From: an uncultured Chloroflexota bacterium
GTDB lineage: Bacteria > Chloroflexota > Limnocylindria > Limnocylindrales > CSP1-4
Assembly: GCA_903928275.1 (NCBI GenBank)
Contig: CAIYQJ010000412.1
Span: 1 to 43,708 of the forward strand
Direction of reading: 5' to 3'
DNA length: 43,708 nt
The first letter of the stretch is position 1, and every line of letters begins with the position of its first letter. The notes beneath the pieces were generated by a model. It worked only from the letters and a program-made list of their open reading frames with translations, made no database searches and was not told the origin of the DNA. The position numbers and the translations under genes are program-made. This document shows, in pieces, positions 1 through 7,146 of this stretch.

Positions 1-691
1 GGCTGCGATAGCGCTCCTCGCTGGCGCGCAGCTTCTCCTCCGCCAGGGCTCTCTCGGGGAGATCCGTGACGGTCAACTGGTGGCGGGGCGGGGCGCCGTC
101 GGCCGCGCCCTGTGGCCGCGACTCGAGGTGCGCCCAGAAGGGCTCGGCGCCGGTGCGTTGCAGCCGCAGCTCGACGGTCTGCGACTCCTCGGTCTGCTCG
201 AGCAGGGCGTGGTGCCGGTAGAAGGCAGCCTGGTCCGCCGCGAAGACGAGGGCGCGGAACGGCTGCCCGACGAGCCGCCGCCGCTCCACGCCGAGGAGGC
301 GGGCGGCGGTGAGGTTGGCGTCGCGGATGACGTTGTCGCGGCCCAGCGTGAGGTAGCCGACCGGGGCGCGGTCGAAGAGGTCGAAGTACTTCGCGCGCTG
401 CGTGTCGAGCTCCAGCTGGGCACGCCGGAGCTCCTCGTTCTGCATCTCGAGCTCGACCTGGTGGACGCGCAGCTCGTGGACGATCGCCTCGGCGCCCTCG
501 GGCACGGGTGCCGAATCGTCCCGGAGCAGGGTCGCCGCGGCGGCGGAGAGCGCCTCGAGGCGGTCCTCGGCCTGCCGGCGCAGCTCGGCGCCCGAGAGCA
601 CGCGACGCAGGTCGGCGGCCGCGAGCACCTCGCGCATCTCGGCCGCGTCCAGCGCAGGCTCGTCCGTGCCCGGTCTCCTGGCGTCGGTCAT
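1..691 (-). CDS. PAS-domain signalling protein, N-terminal part (runs off left edge)
   Basis: The reading frame starts at an ATG at 691 and is open for 230 codons to the window edge, so only the N-terminal part is visible. After a charged helical start, residues about 68-100 carry the HELRVHQVELEMQNEELR pattern that commonly precedes the first PAS domain of bacterial sensor kinases and diguanylate cyclases. A PAS domain follows at about 101-210 (starts KYFDLFDRAPVGYLTL), and EEKLRASEERYRS at the edge looks like the linker into a second PAS domain. The output domain is outside the window, so kinase, cyclase or phosphodiesterase cannot be told apart. There is no transmembrane segment in the visible part, so it is probably cytosolic. 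The ATG sits inside an ATGA that is also the stop of a possible 49-codon frame upstream. No clear Shine-Dalgarno is visible. Confidence 0.85.
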   Translation of the reverse strand, partial: MTDARRPGTDEPALDAAEMREVLAAADLRRVLSGAELRRQAEDRLEALSAAAATLLRDDSAPVPEGAEAIVHELRVHQVELEMQNEELRRAQLELDTQRAKYFDLFDRAPVGYLTLGRDNVIRDANLTAARLLGVERRRLVGQPFRALVFAADQAAFYRHHALLEQTEESQTVELRLQRTGAEPFWAHLESRPQGAADGAPPRHQLTVTDLPERALAEEKLRASEERYRS

Positions 692-1058
692 CGGGCGCCG
701 CGGCTCATGCGGATGGATCCATGGGGCCGCGCCCCATCGCCCTCGTCACGCGACGGCGGCGAAATCACGATGACATCGTGGACCCCACCCCGCGCGGGGG
801 GGTGATCGATGCGCGTCGTGCCGAACGCGAGTGTCATCGGTGCCCCGCAGATGCCCGGGCCGGGCGCCCCCCACGGCAGGCCGACGGTCTGCGAAGCAGC
901 GTACTCCGCGGCGTCAGTGCCGAACGGCCCCGACGGCGCGGATCGAGGTCAGCCCGCGGATCCGCGCCCGCGAGCCGCACCGGGTCGGCCAAGCCGTGCG
1001 GCCCACGGTGACGCCGGGCACCCGCGCTGTCGACGATCCCGACGTCGGGCTGCCGCAT
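692..1058. other. 367-bp intergenic region with two inverted repeats and no convincing gene
   Basis: This gap lies between the pepP stop and the start of the PAS gene. It holds a perfect 7-bp inverted repeat with a 3-nt loop at 721-737 (ATGGGGC/GCCCCAT) and a GC-rich imperfect inverted repeat around 783-805. Neither has a T-tract on either side, so a terminator role is only possible. A minus-strand frame from an ATG at 837 to a stop at 688 (49 codons) overlaps the PAS start by ATGA. I do not recognise the peptide and do not call it a gene. Confidence 0.4.
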
Positions 1059-2276
1059 TCACCCGAGGACGAGGATCCCGTGCGGGAAGCAGGTCAGTCG
1101 CTCGGCTCGCCGCGCCTCGACATCGAAGAGGACCAGGTCCTCGATGCGGACGCCGGTCTCGCCCTCGATATAGACGCCGGGCTCCACGCTGAACACCGTG
1201 GGCGACGGCAGCGGCGTCGCCGGGGCCACTCGGCTCAGGCTCGGGCCCTCGTGGGTCGCCAGGCCGATACCGTGGCCGGTCCCGTGCCCGAAACGGTCGC
1301 CCATTCCGGCCGCCGCGATGACGTCGCGCGCGGCGGCGTCCACGGCACGCCCGCTCGGGGCCGGGCCGCCGGCTGCCGCGGATGCCTCGACGGCCGCGAT
1401 CGCCGCCCCCTGGGCCCGAGCGACGAGCGCGTAGAGGTCGAGGTCCCGCGGGGACGGCTCCCCGACGAACAGGGTGCGCGTCATGTCGCTCCGGTAGCCG
1501 TCCACGCGTGCGCCGAAGTCGAAGAGGAGCACGGCCCCGTCGATGACCGGTCGCGGGCCCGGCGAGCCGTGGGGAAGCGCCGCCTCGGGCCCGGCGAGGC
1601 ATGCGACGTCGAACGCGAGCCCCTCCGCTCCCCCGGTCCGCATAAGGACCTCGAGGCGCCACGCGAGCTCCGCCTCCGTGACGCCGACGCGGATCTCCGG
1701 CAGCAGCACGGCGAGCGCCCGGTCGGCGACCGCGCACGCGGCTCGGATCCGGTCCATCTCCGACGGCTCCTTCGTCGCCCGATCCGTCTCCACCCAGCCG
1801 TCCACCGCGACGAGCTCCACGTCCGGCGCCGTCGCCTCGAGAGCGCGCCACAGCGCGTGGCTCACGAAGGCGGCCTCGACCGCGACCCGCCGCGCACCGA
1901 CCGACGCCGCCAGCTCGCTCCAGCGCGCCGCCAGGTCGTTCGTGATGGGCTCGACGCGGGCGCCCACGGCCTCGCGGCCAGCCTGGATCGTGTAGCGCGA
2001 GTCCGCGAGGACCACGACCTCGTCCCCGGACACGAGGAACCGACCGGACTGCCCGGCCACCCGGTCCTCGCCGTCGCCGAGGGCGAACCCGGTGAGGTAC
2101 CGGGAGTTCTCGGGGCGGATCCCGAAGTAGGCATCGAGGCCATCGGAGGCAAGGCGCGCCCGGATCCGGGCGAGGCGGGCGGGTCGCGCGGCGGCGTCGG
2201 CGTCGGCCCAGCGCGCACGCTCGCCGGCGGTCGGCGGCGGCCCGAAGTCCGTGGGCACGGGAAGACCCGGGGTCAC
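1059..2276 (-). CDS. pepP: Xaa-Pro aminopeptidase, M24 family
   Basis: The 405-residue protein has the creatinase/aminopeptidase P layout: an N-terminal domain to about residue 165 and an M24 pita-bread metallopeptidase domain after it. The metal-binding pattern is complete. It has LFDFGARVDGYRSDMTRT (two Asp ligands), GHGTGHGIGL (His ligand), VFSVEPGVYI (Glu) and GVRIEDLVLF (Glu), with the upstream ALPHG histidine. The family removes an N-terminal residue ahead of proline, usually with two Mn or Co ions, in the cytosol. The GTG start at 2276 overlaps the mltG stop by GTGA, so translation is probably coupled; a longer in-frame extension through mltG is spurious. It is the last gene of the alaS-ruvX-mltG run. 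A prolidase specificity cannot be excluded from sequence alone. Confidence 0.9.
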   Translation of the reverse strand: MTPGLPVPTDFGPPPTAGERARWADADAAARPARLARIRARLASDGLDAYFGIRPENSRYLTGFALGDGEDRVAGQSGRFLVSGDEVVVLADSRYTIQAGREAVGARVEPITNDLAARWSELAASVGARRVAVEAAFVSHALWRALEATAPDVELVAVDGWVETDRATKEPSEMDRIRAACAVADRALAVLLPEIRVGVTEAELAWRLEVLMRTGGAEGLAFDVACLAGPEAALPHGSPGPRPVIDGAVLLFDFGARVDGYRSDMTRTLFVGEPSPRDLDLYALVARAQGAAIAAVEASAAAGGPAPSGRAVDAAARDVIAAAGMGDRFGHGTGHGIGLATHEGPSLSRVAPATPLPSPTVFSVEPGVYIEGETGVRIEDLVLFDVEARRAERLTCFPHGILVLG

Positions 2277-3607
2277 TGGATGTACCCGTACTTGCGGAGG
2301 TTCGCGAGGTGCTGCTCGTACGTCTTTGCGAAGGCGTGCTTGCCGCCCCCGTTCGGGATCGCGACGAAGAACATGTAACCCCCGCTCGTGTCGGGGTTGA
2401 GCGCAGCGTCCATCGCCTTCACCGAGGGCGTGACGATGGGTCCGTCCGGGAGCCCGGCGTTCACGTACGTCTGGTAGCTCGCGAGCGACTTCGGCAGCTT
2501 GACGTCCGCGAGAGGCGTTCCCACCACCTCCCAGAACGAGTACGTGGGCCACCTGGCGAAGGGCAGCTTCCCGACGTTCACCGTGTCCACGCCGTAGACG
2601 ACGGTGGGGTCGGCGTTGAGGATCATCCCGGCGTCGAGGCGGTTCTGGTAGACCCCGGCGATCTTCGCGTACTCGGTGTCGACGACCGCCTCCCGATCGA
2701 CGATCGACGCGAGCGTGTCGACCTCGTGAAGGCTCATCCCACGGGCCGCGGGCACCGTCAGCCTGTCGCCCATCTTCGCCGCGTAGCCGTCCAGCAGTCG
2801 CCGCAGGAGCGCCTCCGCGTCGATCCGTGGATCCACCTCGTAGACGCCGCTGCCGAGGTACCCCTCCAGCGACGCGCCCTTCGGCAGGTCGGCCAGCCAC
2901 GGGTAGTCCGCGAGGACCGACGCGGGCGGCTTCTTCGCCATGTCGTAGAACGCCTTCACGTCCGTCTTGATCGGCAGCGTCTGCAGGTAGGCGGCCACCT
3001 GCTCGAGGCGCAGCGCGTCCCGCAGCGCGATCGTCGTGGCGAAGACCTTGGTCTGGAGCAACGAGGTCACCAGCTCCTCGGGGGTCATGTCCTTCCGGAG
3101 GACGAACGTCCCCGCCTCGAGCTGCGTCGCGAGGCCCTTGCTCACCGCGAGGTAGACGAAGGCCCGCGGGTCCGCGAGCAGGCCGGCTGTGTGGAGCCGG
3201 TCGGCGATCGCCGCGGCCGAGTCCCCGGGCGCCACGATGAACTCGGTCTCGGACGCGTCCGTCGACGCCTTCTGCGTCAGGACGGGTCCCAGGTCGTCCC
3301 TCACGAGGTCGGAGACCCAGCCGATCCCGAGCAGGCTCGGGTTGCCGTAGGCCATCCCGGTGACCCACCCGCCCACCATCGGCCGCAGCAGCGTGGCCGC
3401 GAGCGCGAACCCGACGATCACCGTAGCCCCCACGATGATGAGGCACCCGACGAGGACCCCGAGGCCACGAGGACCGCGACCCCGTCGGCGACCCTCCCGC
3501 AGCTCGCGGGCCGTCTGTGCGCGGCCGAGGGGATCGCGGAGATCCGCCTGCGACGGCGCGTACCCCCGGGACGGGCGATCGTCCCGGGTTCCGCCGCCAT
3601 CCGTCAC
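2273..3607 (-). CDS. mltG: Endolytic murein transglycosylase MltG (YceG family)
   Basis: MltG cleaves nascent peptidoglycan glycan strands at the outer face of the membrane and is thought to set strand length. The 444-residue protein has a charged cytosolic N-terminus, one transmembrane helix at about residues 52-75 (VLVGCLIIVGATVIVGFALA) and an extracytoplasmic YceG domain. The signature LASIVDREA, followed by GVYQNRLDAGM and NADPTVVYG, matches the family, and the glutamate of DREA corresponds to the catalytic Glu of the ASIVEKE motif. The GTG start overlaps the ruvX stop by GTGA and its own stop overlaps pepP in the same way. A ruvX-mltG pairing is also found in Firmicutes. The cytosolic tail of about 50 residues rich in Arg and Asp is longer than minimal MltG proteins. 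Confidence 0.93.
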   Translation of the reverse strand: MTDGGGTRDDRPSRGYAPSQADLRDPLGRAQTARELREGRRRGRGPRGLGVLVGCLIIVGATVIVGFALAATLLRPMVGGWVTGMAYGNPSLLGIGWVSDLVRDDLGPVLTQKASTDASETEFIVAPGDSAAAIADRLHTAGLLADPRAFVYLAVSKGLATQLEAGTFVLRKDMTPEELVTSLLQTKVFATTIALRDALRLEQVAAYLQTLPIKTDVKAFYDMAKKPPASVLADYPWLADLPKGASLEGYLGSGVYEVDPRIDAEALLRRLLDGYAAKMGDRLTVPAARGMSLHEVDTLASIVDREAVVDTEYAKIAGVYQNRLDAGMILNADPTVVYGVDTVNVGKLPFARWPTYSFWEVVGTPLADVKLPKSLASYQTYVNAGLPDGPIVTPSVKAMDAALNPDTSGGYMFFVAIPNGGGKHAFAKTYEQHLANLRKYGYIQ

Positions 3608-4062
3608 GGGTCGCTCCTCGGTCGCGCGTCGAGCTCGTCGCGCAGGATGATCGCGGCGGCCTCCCGGTCGAGCCGCTCGCGGTAGACGCGACGCTGGGTC
3701 GCCGTCGGCGGCCCACCCGATCGGCCCCGCTTCATGGGACCGATGACCTGGGCAGCGCGGTCGCTCGAGAGGCGCTCATCGCGCAGGAGCACGGGCAGGC
3801 CGAGCGCTTCCGCGATCTTCTCGCCCCACGCTCGCGTCGCCGCGGCCTGGGCGCCCTCGCCGCCGTCGAAGTCTAGCGGCAATCCGAGGATCACCGCCGT
3901 CACGTCCTCCCGCTCCACGAACCGTCGGAGCGTCGCGGCGTCCTCCTCGACGGTCGCCCCCCGCGGCACGGTCGCGAGCGGGCGCGGCGGGTCGATGCCC
4001 GGATCCGCGATCGCGAGGCCCACGCGCTTCCCGCCGAGGTCCACGCCGAGCAGGCGGCTCAC
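3604..4062 (-). CDS. ruvX: RuvX/YqgF family RNase-H-fold nuclease (pre-16S rRNA 5' processing)
   Basis: This 152-residue protein has the usual YqgF length and motifs: LLGVDLGGKRVGLAI at the start (catalytic Asp), VILGLPLDFDG in the middle and LLRDERLSSDRAAQ near the end. In E. coli YqgF is essential and takes part in maturing the 16S rRNA 5' end; a Holliday-junction resolvase role was the older proposal. The start is a GTG at 4062 inside a GTGA shared with the stop of the upstream membrane-protein gene. The upstream in-frame extension is shadow sequence. It is cytosolic and part of the alaS to pepP run. Confidence 0.93.
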   Translation of the reverse strand: MSRLLGVDLGGKRVGLAIADPGIDPPRPLATVPRGATVEEDAATLRRFVEREDVTAVILGLPLDFDGGEGAQAAATRAWGEKIAEALGLPVLLRDERLSSDRAAQVIGPMKRGRSGGPPTATQRRVYRERLDREAAAIILRDELDARPRSDP

Positions 4063-5870
4063 GGCGCCTCCGACGGCGACCCGGCCGGGATCGAGGGCGC
4101 GGGCGTCGCGGATGGCAGCGGCGACCGCGGTGCGGGCGTCGTGCCCGACGCGGTCGGGACGACGAGGACGTCGATCCGCGCGTCGGTGCCGGTGACCGCC
4201 GGTACGAAACCCGGCCATACGACGACCGTGACGTCGCCGTACGCGGCCAGCGCCGCCTCCGCCTCCGTCGGCGTCCTGCCGCGCACGGCGGCCCGGATCA
4301 CGGCGGGATCGATGGTGCGGACCGTGGAGCCGCTCGCGGTCGCGGGGACGTCCGCGGCGTCTCCGGTCGCCATCGCATCGCCCACGTCGGCGGTGGCGCT
4401 GCCGTCCACGAGCGACGAGCCCGCCGGGACCGCCGCGGCGAGCTGGCCGAGCGCCACGGCGTGGACGTCGGCGGGAGCGTATGCGGTCACGGCACCGGTG
4501 GTGGCGAGCGTGAGATCGAACGCATCGACCTGCTGGCCGACGAGCGAGGCGGGGTCGGGCGACGGGATCGGGGTGCCGAGGCTCTCGGTGCCGGGGACGA
4601 GGACCGACCCGGCGGGCGCGCGCGCGGGGTCGGCGGCGGCGTCCACGAGGCGCGTCGCGAGGCGGCTGCCGAGGCTCTTCAGTGCGGCGTCGACGTCCTT
4701 CTGCGTCACGAGCGGCGTGCTCACCCGCGTCCCGCCGGTCGTGTCCGCGCGGTTCCGCACCTCGAGCAGGACCGGGTCCTCGCCGGCCGGGACGATCGCG
4801 ATCGTGTTCGGCGCGACGTTCGCCTCGGGCCCGCCCTTGACGGCCGTCACGGCCGCGTCCGCCGTCCCGGGCAGGATCGTGAGCCCCACGATCCGTGCCT
4901 TGGGGACTGTGACCGCCGACGTGGTCGCGTAGGCGACGCCCGCCGCGGTCCGGACGACGCTGCCGGCGGGGATCGCGTTCGCCCGCGTGGGGTCCTTGCT
5001 GAGGAAGGTGACGCTGCCGGTCGCCTTCGTCTCCTTGACCTTCTTCCCCGTCGCGGGTAACCGGTCGCTGACCTGGACCGGCACGTCCACTCGCGTCGCC
5101 GGGACGACGGCCGCGGCCACGTCGATCGCCGTCGCCGCGGGGTCGGCGCGCACGGTGACGCTGACCGGACCCAGCGCCTCCGTGGTTGGCCGGATGGTGA
5201 CCGTGGCCGTGGGGAGGGCCGTGTAGGCGACGGAGCCCCCTGCCGCGAGCACCACGACGGCGACGAGAAGCACGACGCCCCACCGCCGCCGCGAGCCCCG
5301 GCCCTGCGACGGGCCGAGCCGCATCGGACGGGCCGTCGGCAGCCCGGTCGAGGGCGGAACGCCGGACGCGCTCGCCCGTCCGGAGACCGGGGCGGCGCCG
5401 CCCGCGCTCGAGCCGTCGCGACCGGGAGTGGCGTGGGCGTCCGCGGACGACCCGGATGCCGCAGGCTGAGCGGTGACGCCGTCCGGCTTCGTGCCGGCGC
5501 TGCGTGCCGGGCCCCCCGCTCGCACGCCGGCAGTGGCGGTCACGGCGGCGGCCGTCGCCGCCGTCTCGGCGATGGTCGCCGGGCTCGATGCCCGGCGTGC
5601 CGCCTCGGCACCCTCGTACTCGGTGACGGTCCCGTACGCCTGGAGTCCGGCCGCCGTGGCGACCGCCCGGGCCGCGGCGTCGGGCGTCACGATCGCGAGC
5701 GATCGTGAGGTGCCGGCCGCCTCGCGCGCGAGGAGTCGGAAGTTGATGCGTGACGTGCCCAGCCGCGACCCGGCGGGCACGACGAGGGCGACGTGGGCGT
5801 CCGTGACGCGCCGGAGGCGGGATGCGACCGACGTGATCTCGTCGTCGACATCGAGGTAGATGACGGCCAT
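4059..5870 (-). CDS. Bitopic membrane protein: cytosolic N-terminal domain, TM helix, baseplate-J-like exterior
   Basis: The 603-residue protein has four visible parts. Residues 1-90 form a compact alpha/beta-looking domain starting MAVIYLDVDDEITSVASRLR. Residues 91-195 are an Ala/Gly/Ser/Pro-rich linker. Residues 198-218 are a single transmembrane helix after an RRR cluster, placing the N-terminus in the cytosol. The remainder is extracytoplasmic, with a beta-rich region (IPAGSVVRTAAGVAYATTSAVTVP, then VAPNTIAIVPAG and VTQKDVDAAL) that resembles baseplate J/gp47-like domains, and a Pro/Ser/Ala tail. I know of similar proteins annotated as baseplate J family in Chloroflexota and Patescibacteria, without an established role. 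No phage genes lie nearby, so a tail function is unlikely. It starts 10 nt after an FtsA-like ATPase gene and overlaps ruvX by GTGA. A PilN-like partner of the FtsA/PilM-like ATPase is my inference. Confidence 0.8.
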   Translation of the reverse strand: MAVIYLDVDDEITSVASRLRRVTDAHVALVVPAGSRLGTSRINFRLLAREAAGTSRSLAIVTPDAAARAVATAAGLQAYGTVTEYEGAEAARRASSPATIAETAATAAAVTATAGVRAGGPARSAGTKPDGVTAQPAASGSSADAHATPGRDGSSAGGAAPVSGRASASGVPPSTGLPTARPMRLGPSQGRGSRRRWGVVLLVAVVVLAAGGSVAYTALPTATVTIRPTTEALGPVSVTVRADPAATAIDVAAAVVPATRVDVPVQVSDRLPATGKKVKETKATGSVTFLSKDPTRANAIPAGSVVRTAAGVAYATTSAVTVPKARIVGLTILPGTADAAVTAVKGGPEANVAPNTIAIVPAGEDPVLLEVRNRADTTGGTRVSTPLVTQKDVDAALKSLGSRLATRLVDAAADPARAPAGSVLVPGTESLGTPIPSPDPASLVGQQVDAFDLTLATTGAVTAYAPADVHAVALGQLAAAVPAGSSLVDGSATADVGDAMATGDAADVPATASGSTVRTIDPAVIRAAVRGRTPTEAEAALAAYGDVTVVVWPGFVPAVTGTDARIDVLVVPTASGTTPAPRSPLPSATPAPSIPAGSPSEAP

Positions 5871-5880
5871 GGGCGCCCGC

Positions 5881-7146
5881 TCAGACCTTCATCGTCCGCA
5901 GGACCTTCCGGAGCGCGACGTCGAGCGGGTCGTCCTGGACCTGGGTCTCGATCGCCTGGAAGGCGAGCCCCAGGGGCGTCACGTCCTGCTGGTCGACGAG
6001 CAGGCGGGTGGCGTCGGTGATCGCCTCCACCTGGCCCGGCACCATCAGCGCGACGTCCGGCGGGCGCGAGAACGGCAGGTGCCGCCAGAAGGCCTCGTGG
6101 CGGAGCGCCGCGGCGATCTCCGGGAGGCGCGACCCGCCGCCGCAGAGGTGGATCCGCGACGGGAGCAGCTCCCCACCCGACAGCTCCTCGAGTACGAGCT
6201 CCACGCCGGCCGCCCACACGGCGACGTCGTCGGCCACGATCTCCTCGACGGCCGCCCGGTCCGAGCGCTCGCCGAGCCCGCGTGCGTAGTCGACCTTCAG
6301 CGCCTCCGCGCGCGGGAACGGCAGCTCCAGGCGGTCCGCGATCGACTTCGTGAACGCCCGCCCGCCGAGCGCGAACATCCGCGTGCCCTCGATGCCGCCG
6401 GAGCGGACGAGCGCCACGTCCGTGGTGCCGCCGCCGACGTCGATGAAGAGCGCCCCGGATGACTTCACCTGGTCCGGGCCCAGCACGCGCGCCACGGCGT
6501 ACGGCTCGGCCACGATCTCGAGAAGGTCGAGGTCGAGCGCGGCGGCGACGCTCTCGAGCGCCCCGAGGTGGACGAGGGGCGCGAACGCGTTGAAGATGCC
6601 GATGCGCACGTGGCGACCCTGGAACCCGATGGGGTTCGTCACCGGGTAGCCGTCGATGCTCGCGCCCGTCACCGCCGCGTGGACGAGCCGGATGTCCACG
6701 TTCGGGAGGCCGGTCTCCCAGGTGATCGCCCGCTCTGCCTCGTGGATCGCCTCGCGCTGCACCTCGTCGATGAGACGGTGCAGCTCCTGCTCGGCGATGG
6801 GCACCTCCGGCCGCTTGCGCTCCATGTCGTGGGTGACGGTGAAGCCCTTCACCAGCTCGCCCGCGATGCCGATCACGACCGACGACGGCCGGAAGCCGGC
6901 CATCTCCTCGGCCTCCTGGAGCGCCACGGAGCAGTTGTCGACGACCGCGGCGATGTCGGTCACCGTGCCCGATTGCATGTGCGAGAGCCCCTGGCGCTTC
7001 CGCCCGACGCCACGGACGGTCCCGTGTCCGTCGGCCGCGATCTCGAAGACGAGCGCCTTGGCGAACTCGGTGCCGACATCGAGCGCCGTGCATGCAGCCG
7101 GCGCCTCGCCTCCGTCGCGCTGCCAGAGCCGGCGGAGGAACGTCAT
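5881..7146 (-). CDS. FtsA/PilM-like actin-fold ATPase
   Basis: The 421-residue protein has an actin-like ATPase fold of the FtsA/PilM type. It shows phosphate-1 ALDVGTEFAKAL (about 21-32), phosphate-2 ALFIDVGGGTTDVAL (232-246) and the adenosine motif IHLCGGGSRLPEIA (332-345). An SHS2-like insert lies at about 85-185. FtsA-type C-terminal amphipathic membrane anchoring is not obvious: the end, DVALRKVLRTMKV, is short and basic. The ATG at 7146 shares one base with the alaS stop (TGATG), so an in-frame upstream extension is rejected. It is followed after 10 nt by a bitopic membrane protein, which recalls the pairing of PilM with the cytosolic tail of PilN. A division-FtsA role is possible, but no ftsZ or ftsQ is nearby and no pilus genes are present. 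Confidence 0.85.
   Translation of the reverse strand: MTFLRRLWQRDGGEAPAACTALDVGTEFAKALVFEIAADGHGTVRGVGRKRQGLSHMQSGTVTDIAAVVDNCSVALQEAEEMAGFRPSSVVIGIAGELVKGFTVTHDMERKRPEVPIAEQELHRLIDEVQREAIHEAERAITWETGLPNVDIRLVHAAVTGASIDGYPVTNPIGFQGRHVRIGIFNAFAPLVHLGALESVAAALDLDLLEIVAEPYAVARVLGPDQVKSSGALFIDVGGGTTDVALVRSGGIEGTRMFALGGRAFTKSIADRLELPFPRAEALKVDYARGLGERSDRAAVEEIVADDVAVWAAGVELVLEELSGGELLPSRIHLCGGGSRLPEIAAALRHEAFWRHLPFSRPPDVALMVPGQVEAITDATRLLVDQQDVTPLGLAFQAIETQVQDDPLDVALRKVLRTMKV

Noticed and set aside
834..1058. 74-codon minus-strand frame after pepP
   Set aside because: It is Arg/Gly/Pro-rich without a domain or Shine-Dalgarno and overlaps other equally open frames.
1059..3716. Apparent 885-residue fusion ending in aminopeptidase P
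   Set aside because: Only the part after the GTG at 2276 has domain similarity. The rest is an out-of-frame reading of mltG.
4059..5870. Phage tail or tailocin locus, based on the baseplate-J resemblance
   Set aside because: There are no other tail, sheath, lysis or regulatory genes; the protein has a TM helix and sits in a housekeeping operon.
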